DNA of 64,000 bases from Deltaproteobacteria bacterium (GTDB taxonomy: Bacteria; Bdellovibrionota; UBA2394): NCBI GenBank assembly GCA_017302715.1, contig JAFLCD010000001.1:447009-511008 (forward strand), written 5' to 3'. Made by a program: the position numbers and the translations under genes. This document shows positions 35,020 to 43,201 of the stretch, in pieces; position 1 is the stretch's first letter; every line of letters begins with the position of its first letter. The notes under the pieces were generated by a model. The model ran no database searches. It was not told where the DNA came from and was given only the letters and a program-made list of their open reading frames with translations.

Positions 35020-35235
35020 ATGAATCTCAGACAAACTGAATTAGATTCTAAAGTAGAAGGAGAAGATAGTCCTATCGGTGGATCGAATTTTCTCGTTAGC
35101 GCTGTGATGCTTTTAAAAAAGCAAAAGAAAGATCTTCAATCGGAAGTATCTAAATTGAGAGAAAAAGTTTCTCAACTCGAAAATCAAAACGCTGCATTTA
35201 TGAATGTTAGCGCCGACAGGCTTCTAAAAATTTAG
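35020..35235 (+). CDS. Small coiled-coil protein
   Basis: The 71-residue protein has an N-terminal polar stretch and then a heptad-patterned coiled coil (LLKKQKKDLQSEVSKLREKVSQLENQNAAF, residues about 32-61). Such proteins often act as adaptors or dimerisation modules; no family is recognised. AAAGG lies 10 nt ahead of the ATG. Its final nine codons overlap the end of the convergent peptidase C26 gene. Confidence 0.55.
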   Translation: MNLRQTELDSKVEGEDSPIGGSNFLVSAVMLLKKQKKDLQSEVSKLREKVSQLENQNAAFMNVSADRLLKI

Positions 35236-35914
35236 GAATAATTGGATCATCTTTAAGTCTTTCGGGATGCCATTGCACTCCCCAGGCAAAAGGATGGTCC
35301 TTCATTCTTACCGCTTCAATAATTCCATCGTCCGCATAAGCTTCTGCCACTAATTTTTCAGACAACCTATCGATCGCCTGATGATGAGTGGAGTTCACTT
35401 TGAGTTTTCTTGGAGCATCTTTAGAAATAAAAGTGGAATGCTCATCTATAAATTTAATCCAATGAGTCGGAATGTTTCCCGCTTCTTTTTGATCATGCAA
35501 AATCTCAGAGGGCTTATCTTGAGGAATATCTTGATGCAAACTTCCGCCTAAAAAAACGTTGAGCATTTGAAGACCCCAACAAATCGTAAGAATAGGCTTT
35601 TTAGTTTTTAAAAATTTTTCAAGAACGGCGTATTCAAACTCGCATCGCTCTGCAAGAATTTTTACGCAGTCGTACTTTTTTTCTTGTCCATAAAGTTTGG
35701 GCTCGAGGTCTCCAATACCGCCGGGAATAAGAAGTCCATCAGCTTCAGCCAAGCGATCATTTAAAATTTCTTCATCGTAAAGCAGAGGAAGTATTTGAAC
35801 GTTTCGAGAGTGAAGAGCGTTCACCATATCGGGCTTCAAAAAAAATCCGAATTTTAAATCGTAATCAAAGGGAACAGCGATCTTAAGAGATTTGTCTTTT
35901 TTCGAGGATTTCAT
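35207..35914 (-). CDS. Peptidase C26 / gamma-glutamyl hydrolase-type class I amidotransferase
   Basis: The 235-residue protein has the glutamine amidotransferase-like triad: nucleophile Cys112 in LTICWGLQMLNVFLGG, and His216 and Glu218 in WGVQWHPERL. It resembles PuuD, which hydrolyses gamma-glutamyl-GABA, and other C26 enzymes that cut gamma-glutamyl bonds. It has no synthetase partner. It overlaps nagZ by 32 bp and is the last gene of an ampG-nagZ operon, so its natural substrate may be a muropeptide, in which D-Glu is joined to diaminopimelate through its gamma-carboxyl. That substrate is an inference from context. Confidence 0.82.
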   Translation of the reverse strand: MKSSKKDKSLKIAVPFDYDLKFGFFLKPDMVNALHSRNVQILPLLYDEEILNDRLAEADGLLIPGGIGDLEPKLYGQEKKYDCVKILAERCEFEYAVLEKFLKTKKPILTICWGLQMLNVFLGGSLHQDIPQDKPSEILHDQKEAGNIPTHWIKFIDEHSTFISKDAPRKLKVNSTHHQAIDRLSEKLVAEAYADDGIIEAVRMKDHPFAWGVQWHPERLKDDPIIPKFLEACRR

Positions 35915-36983
35915 GAGCTTTCTCAGATGTTTCTAGAATTTGTTTTTTCCAAGACGCAAATTTTGCCAACTCAGTTGAAGAATTGAAAAAACCCGCTGAC
36001 CTTTTCAGTCGTTTCTCTAAATTTTCTTCGTCTGAAAAATTTTTCACTTTGTTTTCAGAGTGCCGAATTGTTTCTTCGAGACATTGAACAGATTTTTCAA
36101 GAGTGTCGCAGATTAAAATAAAGTCATATTCGCAATCATAAGCCGTTAACCAAGGTTTGCGTTCGCTTACGGCTTTCATGCTAAGAAGATCGTCTGAAAT
36201 CCATGCGAGATTTTTTGAAAACTCTTTTTTTGATTTGCTTAAAAAATCTTTATCCAAAGATAAAATCCCTTCTGGATCTTCTTTAAAAGAGGCATGAATC
36301 GTCATGATAGCGTCAGCTTCGCTTTGTAGTTTCAAAAAGATGGGTTTATCGTCTCTCTCAACTTCTTGCTTCGTCTTAAAGTAGGTTGCGATTTTTTCAT
36401 GCGAATCAAATGAAGTGGGCCCGTGACCCGGAAAATGTTTAAGAGTTGTCGCTACTTTTTGTGAGCGAAAAGCTCTGCAAAAACTTTGAATATAAGGAAG
36501 CGCAGCTGTCTCAGAACTTCCGAAGCTGCGATCTCCTACGACAGCTTTATTGGTCGAATCTATATGCAAATCGCAGACGGGTGCGAAATTAAGATTCACT
36601 CCCGAGATCGTCATCTGATTTGCTACCAGCGAATAGAACTCTTCAAGAACCACTAAATCTTTTGCAGACGAAGTAAAAGTCTGGGTAATTTTTTGTGCAG
36701 AAGGCAAATCGATAAAAGGTTTTCGAAGCCGTCTTACTCGTCCGCCTTCTTGATCGACGGCAATAAATTGCACGCGAGATTTAACTTTTGTTAAAAATTC
36801 ATGAAAAATTTCGCCAGCAGATTCAGGATCCTTCCAAATATTATCGGCGGCGTCGTGAGGTGAGTTGAATAAAGCTAAACCCGCTACAGGAAATTCTTTT
36901 AAAAAACTTTCAAGCTCAGGCGTGAATTTGAAATCTTTTACGCCGACAATAAAAAATTTAGAAATATCTTTAAAGTTTTTCAC
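35883..36983 (-). CDS. nagZ: Beta-N-acetylhexosaminidase, glycoside hydrolase family 3
   Basis: NagZ removes N-acetylglucosamine from anhydro-muropeptides in the cytoplasm during wall recycling. The 366-residue protein lacks a signal peptide and shows VDQEGGRVRRL (76-86), the family's KHFPGHG at 182-188 with its acid/base His, and WISDDLLSMKAV, whose Asp is the expected nucleophile. The C-terminal ~100 residues are helical and extend past the minimal NagZ barrel. It overlaps ampG (ATGA) and the C26 gene, forming one tightly packed operon. Confidence 0.9.
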   Translation of the reverse strand: MKNFKDISKFFIVGVKDFKFTPELESFLKEFPVAGLALFNSPHDAADNIWKDPESAGEIFHEFLTKVKSRVQFIAVDQEGGRVRRLRKPFIDLPSAQKITQTFTSSAKDLVVLEEFYSLVANQMTISGVNLNFAPVCDLHIDSTNKAVVGDRSFGSSETAALPYIQSFCRAFRSQKVATTLKHFPGHGPTSFDSHEKIATYFKTKQEVERDDKPIFLKLQSEADAIMTIHASFKEDPEGILSLDKDFLSKSKKEFSKNLAWISDDLLSMKAVSERKPWLTAYDCEYDFILICDTLEKSVQCLEETIRHSENKVKNFSDEENLEKRLKRSAGFFNSSTELAKFASWKKQILETSEKAHEILEKRQIS

Positions 36984-38209
36984 TTGGCTTCGCCTTCAGG
37001 AAACCAGAGCTTATAACGTCTCAATAAAATAAGACTTGGAATGGCAATGACGATTGAAAGAATAAAATAATTTTCCCAGCCAATAGCTTTGGCGATGTAG
37101 CCCATCGGAGAGCTGAAAACGACTCGGGTAAGCGCCATAATGCTTGTCAGAAGAGCGAACTGAGTAGCGGTAAACTTCTTATTACAGAGACTCATGATAA
37201 AGGCCGCATACGCTGCATTGCCCATCCCACTACAAAAGTTTTCAACCGTGATTGCGGTGACAAACATAGGATAGTTATGTCCGACATACGAAAGAATTAA
37301 AAAAGAAATTCCTGCGAGACTTTGAGAAATTCCAAAAACCCAAAGAGCTTTTTCAATTCCCATTTTAACCATCCAGATTCCACCAACTAAAGTTCCAACC
37401 AAAGTGGCAACGAGTCCGAAAATTTTAAAAACGGCTCCAATATCTGTTTTTGTAAATCCAATCTCCAGTAAGAATGGAGTCATCAGCGCATACAAAACGA
37501 CAACATCTAATTTATAAATCGTAATAAAAGTTAAAATTTCCCAAGCTCGTTTGCGTCCAAAGAAATCAGCCAGTGGTAGCCAAAAAGCTTCTTGAAGATT
37601 TTTAGGTTTACCTTGGGTCTCAGGCTCTTCGGCAAAAAAGTTGCAGATAACGCCCACAAGCAATGATCCCGCCATGACTAAATAAACCGTCGACCAAGGA
37701 AGAAGATCGGCCATCATCAGCGCGATCGCTCCGGAGGTGAGCATGGCGAGGCGATAACCCAGAGTGGCAACTCCAGCGCCCATTCCAAATTCTTCTGTTT
37801 TTAAAATTTCTGTTCGATAAGCATCGACGACGACATCTTGGCTGGCGCTAAAAAAAGAAACGAGCAAAGCAAGAATGGCAATCATTGCTAAATGAGTTGT
37901 AGGATTTGAAAATCCCATCGCTATGATGGCGAAAATCAAAGCGACTTGAGTAACCAAAATCCATCCGCGCCTTCGTCCAAGAAAAGGTGGAACATATCGA
38001 TCCATCAAAGGGGACCATAAAAATTTGAGAGTATAAGGAAGTCCTACGTACGAAAATAATCCAATAATCCCCAGATCAATTTTTTCAGTGGCCATCCACG
38101 CTTGAAGAGTCGTGCCCGTAAGAGCGAGTGGGATTCCGGATGAAAATCCCATTAAAAAGATAACGAGCATTCGAGGATTCGTTAAAGCTCGGATGGCTTG
38201 TATGGACAT
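36980..38209 (-). CDS. ampG: AmpG-like muropeptide permease (MFS)
   Basis: The 409-residue protein is a 12-helix major facilitator with AmpG hallmarks: MLVIFLMGFSSGIPLALTGTTLQAWMATEKID at the N-terminus, LKFLWSPLMDRYVPPFLGRRRGW in the first cytoplasmic loop, and SASQDVVVDAYRTEIL. AmpG imports GlcNAc-anhydroMurNAc peptides. The following nagZ overlaps it by 4 nt and supports this substrate. The upstream zinc-ribbon/TPR gene ends only 7 bp before it, so that gene may be in the same transcript. Confidence 0.92.
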   Translation of the reverse strand: MSIQAIRALTNPRMLVIFLMGFSSGIPLALTGTTLQAWMATEKIDLGIIGLFSYVGLPYTLKFLWSPLMDRYVPPFLGRRRGWILVTQVALIFAIIAMGFSNPTTHLAMIAILALLVSFFSASQDVVVDAYRTEILKTEEFGMGAGVATLGYRLAMLTSGAIALMMADLLPWSTVYLVMAGSLLVGVICNFFAEEPETQGKPKNLQEAFWLPLADFFGRKRAWEILTFITIYKLDVVVLYALMTPFLLEIGFTKTDIGAVFKIFGLVATLVGTLVGGIWMVKMGIEKALWVFGISQSLAGISFLILSYVGHNYPMFVTAITVENFCSGMGNAAYAAFIMSLCNKKFTATQFALLTSIMALTRVVFSSPMGYIAKAIGWENYFILSIVIAIPSLILLRRYKLWFPEGEAK

Positions 38210-38216
38210 TCAAGTA

Positions 38217-40091
38217 CTACTGTAACGAAGAAATCCAGCCTTCGACCAGCTGTTTGTCTTCGCTCTGAGGTTTGAGTTGTAGATAAATCTTTAGCGATCG
38301 CAACGCTCTTTCTTTGTCCTGCTTCGACATATAAATTCGACCTAACTGTCGGTAAGAATCCGCTAAGTCTGGATTTAAGCGCAAAGATTTTTGGTAGAGA
38401 ACCATCGCTTCATCATCTCGATTCTGTTGCTGAAGTGAAAGTGCCTGATCGTAAACTTTTTCAGCATCGCTTCTTTCGCGATTAATCATTTTATTTTGAG
38501 CGATTAGTTGTTGAGAAGCCTTTGGAAGATGCTTTGAATCTTTTTTCTCTTTTAATTTTTTCGCCGCTTTTTCATTGAGTGCTTTTGTCGTTTCTGCAAC
38601 ATGAGCGGGTGCTGCTGCGGCAGGTTTGTTGACGATCGTTGCAGTAGGTGAGGGAGGTTTAGCAGCTTCCTTTTTCTCGCCATCGGCAGTTAAACCTTTT
38701 CTCGCCAATTTTTTATCAATGACTTTATAGAGATTAGGCATGCGATTTGTATTTTGCATGGATGCGCGATGTTTCTGATAAGCTTTCAAAAGTTCTTGGC
38801 TATAGCGCTCCCCTAAAATGCGTTGAGCTTCTTCAGGAGATTCTAAATAAAGATTGAGAGTCGCCATCATGGCCAAATGATAGTCTTGAGTTTCGGTCAG
38901 AAGTTTTTTTGCGGTCTCCATGGTTTTTTTAGCATCTTGAATTCGCGAATCGGCTACGAGTTTAGCCAATTGATATTCTTGATCTGCGCGATTTCCAACG
39001 GGCCATCTTGCCGCTAAATCTGAAACGGTTTGATAGTCATCATTCCAAAGGGCGTAAGTTGAAAGTCCGTAAAATCCGTAAACATCATTGGGAAGTGAAG
39101 CGATCAATCCTGAAGAAAATCCGAGTCCACTTGCGATTTGATCATCCGCTCCGTTTAAAATTCCATTCAATATTAAAGCTTCAGCAATCGCCGCTCGATT
39201 TTCTGGCTTCTTTTGTTCGGCAGAAGGTTTCGAAGCCATTTGAGTAAGAAAATCTTGGTAGACGTTTGGATCTGCTCGATACCAATTAGCTGGCCGCAAA
39301 ATCACAACACGATTTGCATTCGCTGGAGTGCCTATATTTTCTTTAGAAAAATTTTGTCGCTGAGGAACATTCGTGAAAGTGAAATAAGCGGCAGTAAGTA
39401 AAATAACAACCACAGCTCCAATCGCCATTTTTTTGGAACGATTGTTGGGCTTAGCCATATGCTGAAGCGCAAAAAAAGTAGCGTCTCCAAACGGCAATGG
39501 CTTTTCTTCTTCTTTTATTTTTTGAGATTCGTGAGATGTGGCTTCTTCATCTAAAGAATCTTGAGCAGAAACCTCTGCTTGTTTTGTTCCAAAACCAAAA
39601 GCATCCTGGCTCACTTCGTCGCTTGCAGAGTCCGCAGAATCAGATAAAAAACTTTCTTCTTCAGAAATAGATTTCTCTTCAACTTTTCGTCGAGAAATCG
39701 AACCTAGCGTCGCTGGTTTTGCACGTGCTGTTGCCTCTTCATCAATGGGTGGAGTGGGTGCAGGCGGAGCTTTGAATGGTTCTTCTAATGCAAGCTTAGA
39801 TTTTTGAACCAGGGGCTCAGGATTTTCGCGATTATATTTAGAAAAAATGGCATCGTTGTTGGTTTCTTTAACTTTAGGCTTAGGAGCTTGAGTTGGTCTT
39901 ACTGATTTTTCACTTCGTTTAAAAAATTCAGTGTGATCTTCTTCTTCAGAATGTTCTTCTTCTGCAGGTGGTGGCGGATAAACGCGAAAAGTATTCTGAC
40001 AGCGCGGACAACGCACTTTCGTTCCTGTCGACTTAATTTTATCGTCCGACAGTTGATACTTACTTGAACATTTAGAGCAAGCGACAAGCAT
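38217..40091 (-). CDS. Zinc-ribbon and TPR membrane protein
   Basis: The 624-residue protein begins with an MJ0042-type zinc ribbon (CSKCSSKYQLSDDKI, then VRCPRCQNTFRV, residues 5-37). A long acidic, Pro-rich disordered region follows up to about residue 215. One transmembrane helix (MAIGAVVVILLTAAYFTF) comes next, then an outer part with helical repeats and a C-terminal TPR (DEAMVLYQKSLRLNPDLADSYRQLGRIYMSKQDKERALRSLKIYLQLKP). This layout is common in myxobacteria and Bdellovibrio-type genomes, where such proteins are implicated in motility or envelope complexes; the role here is unknown. It precedes ampG by 7 bp. Confidence 0.82.
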   Translation of the reverse strand: MLVACSKCSSKYQLSDDKIKSTGTKVRCPRCQNTFRVYPPPPAEEEHSEEEDHTEFFKRSEKSVRPTQAPKPKVKETNNDAIFSKYNRENPEPLVQKSKLALEEPFKAPPAPTPPIDEEATARAKPATLGSISRRKVEEKSISEEESFLSDSADSASDEVSQDAFGFGTKQAEVSAQDSLDEEATSHESQKIKEEEKPLPFGDATFFALQHMAKPNNRSKKMAIGAVVVILLTAAYFTFTNVPQRQNFSKENIGTPANANRVVILRPANWYRADPNVYQDFLTQMASKPSAEQKKPENRAAIAEALILNGILNGADDQIASGLGFSSGLIASLPNDVYGFYGLSTYALWNDDYQTVSDLAARWPVGNRADQEYQLAKLVADSRIQDAKKTMETAKKLLTETQDYHLAMMATLNLYLESPEEAQRILGERYSQELLKAYQKHRASMQNTNRMPNLYKVIDKKLARKGLTADGEKKEAAKPPSPTATIVNKPAAAAPAHVAETTKALNEKAAKKLKEKKDSKHLPKASQQLIAQNKMINRERSDAEKVYDQALSLQQQNRDDEAMVLYQKSLRLNPDLADSYRQLGRIYMSKQDKERALRSLKIYLQLKPQSEDKQLVEGWISSLQ

Positions 40092-40118
40092 AGAGAACCA
40101 CTACCTATTTTATCATGC

Positions 40119-40640
40119 TTACGAGGGTTTAGAGCGCTTCTGCTGCTTCATTTGTTTTAAAAGTGTTTCACGACGCCGAGCGGCCCATGCGTAATTTGCT
40201 TTTTCTAATTTCGTTTTTAAAATTAGCGGAGGAACTTCCGTAGGTTTTTTGGCACTATCAAGAGCGACAAAGCTTAAGTAGGCCGTCACACATTCTTTTT
40301 TTACGCCCGTTAGAGGATTTTGCGTTGTGACGTTGACGGCGATAGTCATCGAAGTCTTTCCGGTGTGCACGACGCGAGCAAGCAAAGTGACCATATCGCC
40401 TATCATGATCGGTGCTAAAAAATTCAGCGCATCAACACTGGCTGTCACCGCTATTCGTCGTGAATGCCGCTGAGCGCAGATGGCTGCTGCGATATCGATC
40501 CAGCTCATCAGCACTCCTCCGAAAATTGTTCCGAGCGCATTGGCATGAGAAGGCAAAACGATATCATTCATTTCGACATTGGATTCAGAGGCAGATCGAG
40601 GTTGCAAATTCTCTGCAGAATTTTTCTTCAATTTCTTCAT
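40119..40640 (-). CDS. Acyl-CoA thioesterase, hotdog fold (YciA-like)
   Basis: The 173-residue protein has the hotdog domain of the YciA/BFIT class: VLPSHANALGTIFGGVLMSWIDIAAAICAQRHS, with the helix and catalytic acid Asp in the WIDIAA segment, then TASVDALNFLAPIMIGDMVTLLARVVHTGKTSM. These enzymes hydrolyse acyl-CoAs. The ATG at 40640 was chosen; a TTG at 40676 would overlap the ferredoxin gene's end. Both genes lie on the minus strand and the ferredoxin stop is 30 bp upstream of the ATG. Confidence 0.88.
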   Translation of the reverse strand: MKKLKKNSAENLQPRSASESNVEMNDIVLPSHANALGTIFGGVLMSWIDIAAAICAQRHSRRIAVTASVDALNFLAPIMIGDMVTLLARVVHTGKTSMTIAVNVTTQNPLTGVKKECVTAYLSFVALDSAKKPTEVPPLILKTKLEKANYAWAARRRETLLKQMKQQKRSKPS

Positions 40641-40669
40641 GGAGTTAAGATTACCGAACTTGCGGCGAC

Positions 40670-40957
40670 TTACCAATAAGAGGTTGTAATTTCGATATCA
40701 CCCAGCACTTTGCATTGACACGCGATGCGTTCTTTTAGTTGCAAATTATTTCTGGAATTCAATTCTATTTCACGATCGTTTGGACGAGACAAATTTTTCT
40801 CGCCATTTAACACACTGACTTTGCAGCTCGCACAAAGACCTTTTCCGCCGCACGCACTTCCAACGGCAATGCCTTGGCTTTGAAGGAAAGCGAGTAAATT
40901 GCATCGCTTAGGCGCTTCTAAAACAAGGTTCTGAGGTTGAAGAACAATTTTTGGCAT
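40670..40957 (-). CDS. [2Fe-2S] ferredoxin
   Basis: The 95-residue protein is a plant/adrenodoxin-type [2Fe-2S] ferredoxin. Cluster ligands are Cys36, Cys42, Cys45 (SACGGKGLCASC) and Cys80 (IACQC; Cys82 is a less likely alternative). It is an electron carrier for an unidentified oxygenase or reductase. The neighbouring thioesterase offers no obvious redox partner. Confidence 0.9.
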   Translation of the reverse strand: MPKIVLQPQNLVLEAPKRCNLLAFLQSQGIAVGSACGGKGLCASCKVSVLNGEKNLSRPNDREIELNSRNNLQLKERIACQCKVLGDIEITTSYW

Positions 40958-41076
40958 CTACTACTATTAAAGACCGGATAAACACGAAGCACAAGTAGAA
41001 GACCAGTGCTCGCTAAACCGCTTAAGAACTGGGGCTCCGCAGACTGCTCAATTTTAAAAAAACATCTTAGAATAAA

Positions 41077-41307
41077 ATGATGAAGAAGAGCTCTGGGCAA
41101 ATACAATTTTTCTTAGGTCATTGCAATAAATGCGGAGAAGGTTTTGAGTCTCAATCTAAAAGCGATGACCTAGAAGGCGTTGTATTTAAATGTCGCAAAG
41201 TTCTTTGTACGGGTCGAGTGACACTTGGCACGGCTCAAAAAACTTCGTCAGTGAATGCGTCTCCTCTTCTTGAAAAAAAAGATGAGACTCCTCGTCGCTA
41301 CTGTTAA
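41077..41307 (+). CDS. Small zinc-ribbon-like protein
   Basis: The 76-residue protein has paired cysteines (CNKCGEGFES, then FKCRKVLCTG), compatible with a zinc ribbon of C-x2-C ... C-x4-C form, plus a C-terminal Cys. The tail is polar and disordered. Its function is unknown; single zinc ribbons often bind nucleic acid or act as subunits. It abuts the end of the convergent cupredoxin-like gene, with stop codons one base apart. Confidence 0.55.
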   Translation: MMKKSSGQIQFFLGHCNKCGEGFESQSKSDDLEGVVFKCRKVLCTGRVTLGTAQKTSSVNASPLLEKKDETPRRYC

Positions 41308-42045
41308 CTATTCGACTTCAGGCTTAGTCCACTTCCAATTTATTCTTAAAGATTTTCCTGCAGATTGAAGGGGTTGCTCAATTTCTTTGTAACCTAAAGT
41401 TTCATGCCAAAGATGAACTTTGAAATTTCCTTCAGGCACTTTTTTTAGTTGGGCGACTCCATCTTTATTCGTGATTCCGTAAAAATGGTGAGGTGCGACG
41501 ATGACGAAACTTTTCATCCAGGGATGAAAATCGCAAACGATAGGAACAATTTCAGGCTTTTCAAACTTAATTTGAATCTGGCGTAAGTTTGGGGGGTGAG
41601 CTCGGTAAGAGGGGGGGTTTTGAGTTCCTTTGGCTCGAATGCCATTTAAAATTTTATCTCGATTTAAAAAAGTGACCGAACCACCCTGAGGAATAATCGT
41701 CATGCGAGGAGAAAATTCGCAACCTTCTTCGGTAATAATCTCCGTTCGATCCGCGTTCTCTTCTGCCTTCCAAATATCTTGAATATCGCCCGTGATCCAT
41801 ACGACCACATTTTTTATCCCGCGCTCAGAGTTCAAGATTAAACTTTGAGGCGCCCGTGTTGTTCCGCAAACCTCGGGATCCATTTTTACAGGAAATGCAG
41901 AGGGGGGGAGAAAGCTTTCATCGGCAGTGACCGCAATCTGAATATCTGCGAATTTTTTTTCTGGTTTCGAAGAATCCGCCGAGGTAGTGCTAACATGAAG
42001 CAAAAATAGTGTGAGAAAAGATAGATATCGACCGTGAAAAGCCAT
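41308..42045 (-). CDS. Exported cupredoxin-like protein with three C-tracts
   Basis: The 245-residue protein has a signal peptide (MAFHGRYLSFLTLFLLHVSTTSAD). A cupredoxin domain follows with the type 1 copper pattern CDFHPWMKSFV at about residues 160-170 and an upstream His/Cys region, then a carboxypeptidase-regulatory-like beta domain (NKDGVAQLKKVPEGNFKVHLWHETLGY). Homologs are labelled methylamine-utilisation-like or plastocyanin-like. The ATG at 42045 follows AGAGGG closely. The coding strand has C-runs of 6, 7 and 7 (at 41591, 41611 and 41902 on the plus strand) encoding Pro-Pro, unusual in this AT-rich sequence. Confidence 0.75.
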   Translation of the reverse strand: MAFHGRYLSFLTLFLLHVSTTSADSSKPEKKFADIQIAVTADESFLPPSAFPVKMDPEVCGTTRAPQSLILNSERGIKNVVVWITGDIQDIWKAEENADRTEIITEEGCEFSPRMTIIPQGGSVTFLNRDKILNGIRAKGTQNPPSYRAHPPNLRQIQIKFEKPEIVPIVCDFHPWMKSFVIVAPHHFYGITNKDGVAQLKKVPEGNFKVHLWHETLGYKEIEQPLQSAGKSLRINWKWTKPEVE

Positions 42046-42052
42046 CCCTCTT

Positions 42053-42715
42053 ATGAAAACACAAATCTTTAGGATTGTCTTCGAAGACGAGAGCTTGCTC
42101 ATCATTGAAAAGCAACAACCTTTCTTGTCTCAGCGCGCCGATCGCGGGCAGGGTGAGGGCCTCGACGAATTTGTAAGTCGTCAATTAGGAATAAAAATAT
42201 TTCCTGTTCATCGCCTCGACCGAGAGGTTTTGGGGCTCATGATCTATGCGAGGAGCTCTAAAATAGCCGAAGCTTTAAGTCTGATTTTTAAAAATCGCGA
42301 GATCAAAAAAGTTTATGAGGCAGTTGTTCGAGGCAAAGTTTCAAAAGATCAAGACACTTTAGTGCATTATTTAAAGAAGAATCAGAAAACGAATTATGTA
42401 ACCGTCTTCACAAAACCAACACCTGAAGCCAAGAGAGCAGAGCTGACATATCAAGTCATCGATCGAGATTCTTCATCGACGAGATTGTTGATCAGCCTCA
42501 AGACAGGCCGTAGTCATCAAATTCGGGTTCAGCTCGCAAAAATCGGTCACCCCATCTTGGGAGATTTTCGCTACGGAAAGAAAAATTCAGATGACGAAAG
42601 CACAGAAGATTCTATTCATCTTCGCTCTGTCTTTTTATCTTTCACGCATCCTTCTACAGGAGAAAATGTGAGCGCGAGCTTGATCGATGAAGGAATGATT
42701 GAAAAAATTCTTTGA
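42053..42715 (+). CDS. RluA-family pseudouridine synthase (short form)
   Basis: The 220-residue protein is a pseudouridine synthase of the RluA class: catalytic Asp56 in FPVHRLDREVLGLM, KVYEAVVRGKV and RSHQIRVQLAKIGHPILGDFRYG. It lacks an S4 domain. Members isomerise uridines in rRNA or tRNA; the target is not predictable. The start lies 7 bp from the start of the divergent cupredoxin-like gene, so each gene's promoter must lie inside the other gene or the true start is different. Confidence 0.88.
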   Translation: MKTQIFRIVFEDESLLIIEKQQPFLSQRADRGQGEGLDEFVSRQLGIKIFPVHRLDREVLGLMIYARSSKIAEALSLIFKNREIKKVYEAVVRGKVSKDQDTLVHYLKKNQKTNYVTVFTKPTPEAKRAELTYQVIDRDSSSTRLLISLKTGRSHQIRVQLAKIGHPILGDFRYGKKNSDDESTEDSIHLRSVFLSFTHPSTGENVSASLIDEGMIEKIL

Positions 42716-42788
42716 AGACTCGGGCGAATTCGTGCAAACTCGATGCTTAGTTAACTGGTATATTTTAAAACTAACGAAGGGGCAATTT

Positions 42789-43139
42789 ATGGCAGCAAAG
42801 AAAAAAGCAAAAAAGAAAACGACAACAAAAGCAAAAAAGACAACCGCTAAGAAAACTAAAAAACCAGCGGGACGCACAATGAAGGCTCGCAAACCAAATG
42901 CAGGCTTCATGAAGCCAATGACTCCATCGACAACTTTGTCGACAATCGTTGGTGGAACTCCACTGCCTCGCACTGAAGTTACAAAAAAACTTTGGGCTTA
43001 TATCAAACGAAATAATTTACAAGATCAGCAAGAAAAACGAATGATCATTGCTGATGATAAATTGAAAGCAGTTTTTGGCGGTAAAGGACGAGTCTCGATG
43101 TTCGAAATGACTAAACTCGTTTCTAAACACCTATCGTAA
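42789..43139 (+). CDS. SWIB-domain protein with histone H1-like Lys/Ala tail
   Basis: The 116-residue protein starts with a Lys/Ala/Thr-rich tail (MAAKKKAKKKTTTKAKK and more, residues 1-32) like bacterial histone H1-like proteins. It continues into a SWIB/MDM2 domain (about 48-116, TPLPRTEVTKKLWAYIKRNNLQDQQEKRMIIADDKLKAVFGG). Free-standing SWIB proteins occur in Chlamydia, plants and Bdellovibrio-type bacteria and probably act in chromatin or topoisomerase-related functions. The ATG at 42789 was chosen because AAGGGG sits 7 nt upstream. A strong terminator follows 23 bp after the stop. Confidence 0.88.
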   Translation: MAAKKKAKKKTTTKAKKTTAKKTKKPAGRTMKARKPNAGFMKPMTPSTTLSTIVGGTPLPRTEVTKKLWAYIKRNNLQDQQEKRMIIADDKLKAVFGGKGRVSMFEMTKLVSKHLS

Positions 43140-43162
43140 TTTTTGTATTTTATTTGTATTTT

Positions 43163-43192
43163 AGGGGTCGGCGAAAACCGACCCCTTTTCTT
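43163..43192 (+). terminator. Intrinsic terminator of the SWIB gene, GGGGTCGG arm
   Basis: AGGGGTCGG (43163-43171), loop CGAAAA, CCGACCCCT (43178-43186) and a T-rich run. The sequence before the stem (TTTTAGGGGTCGG) matches the outer end of the REP-like element. Confidence 0.9.
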
Positions 43193-43201
43193 TTTTAATT
43201 C

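Noticed and set aside
40958-41076. Possible RNA gene between ferredoxin and the zinc-ribbon gene
   Set aside because: No stable cloverleaf or conserved structure could be drawn, and no T-run hairpin is present.
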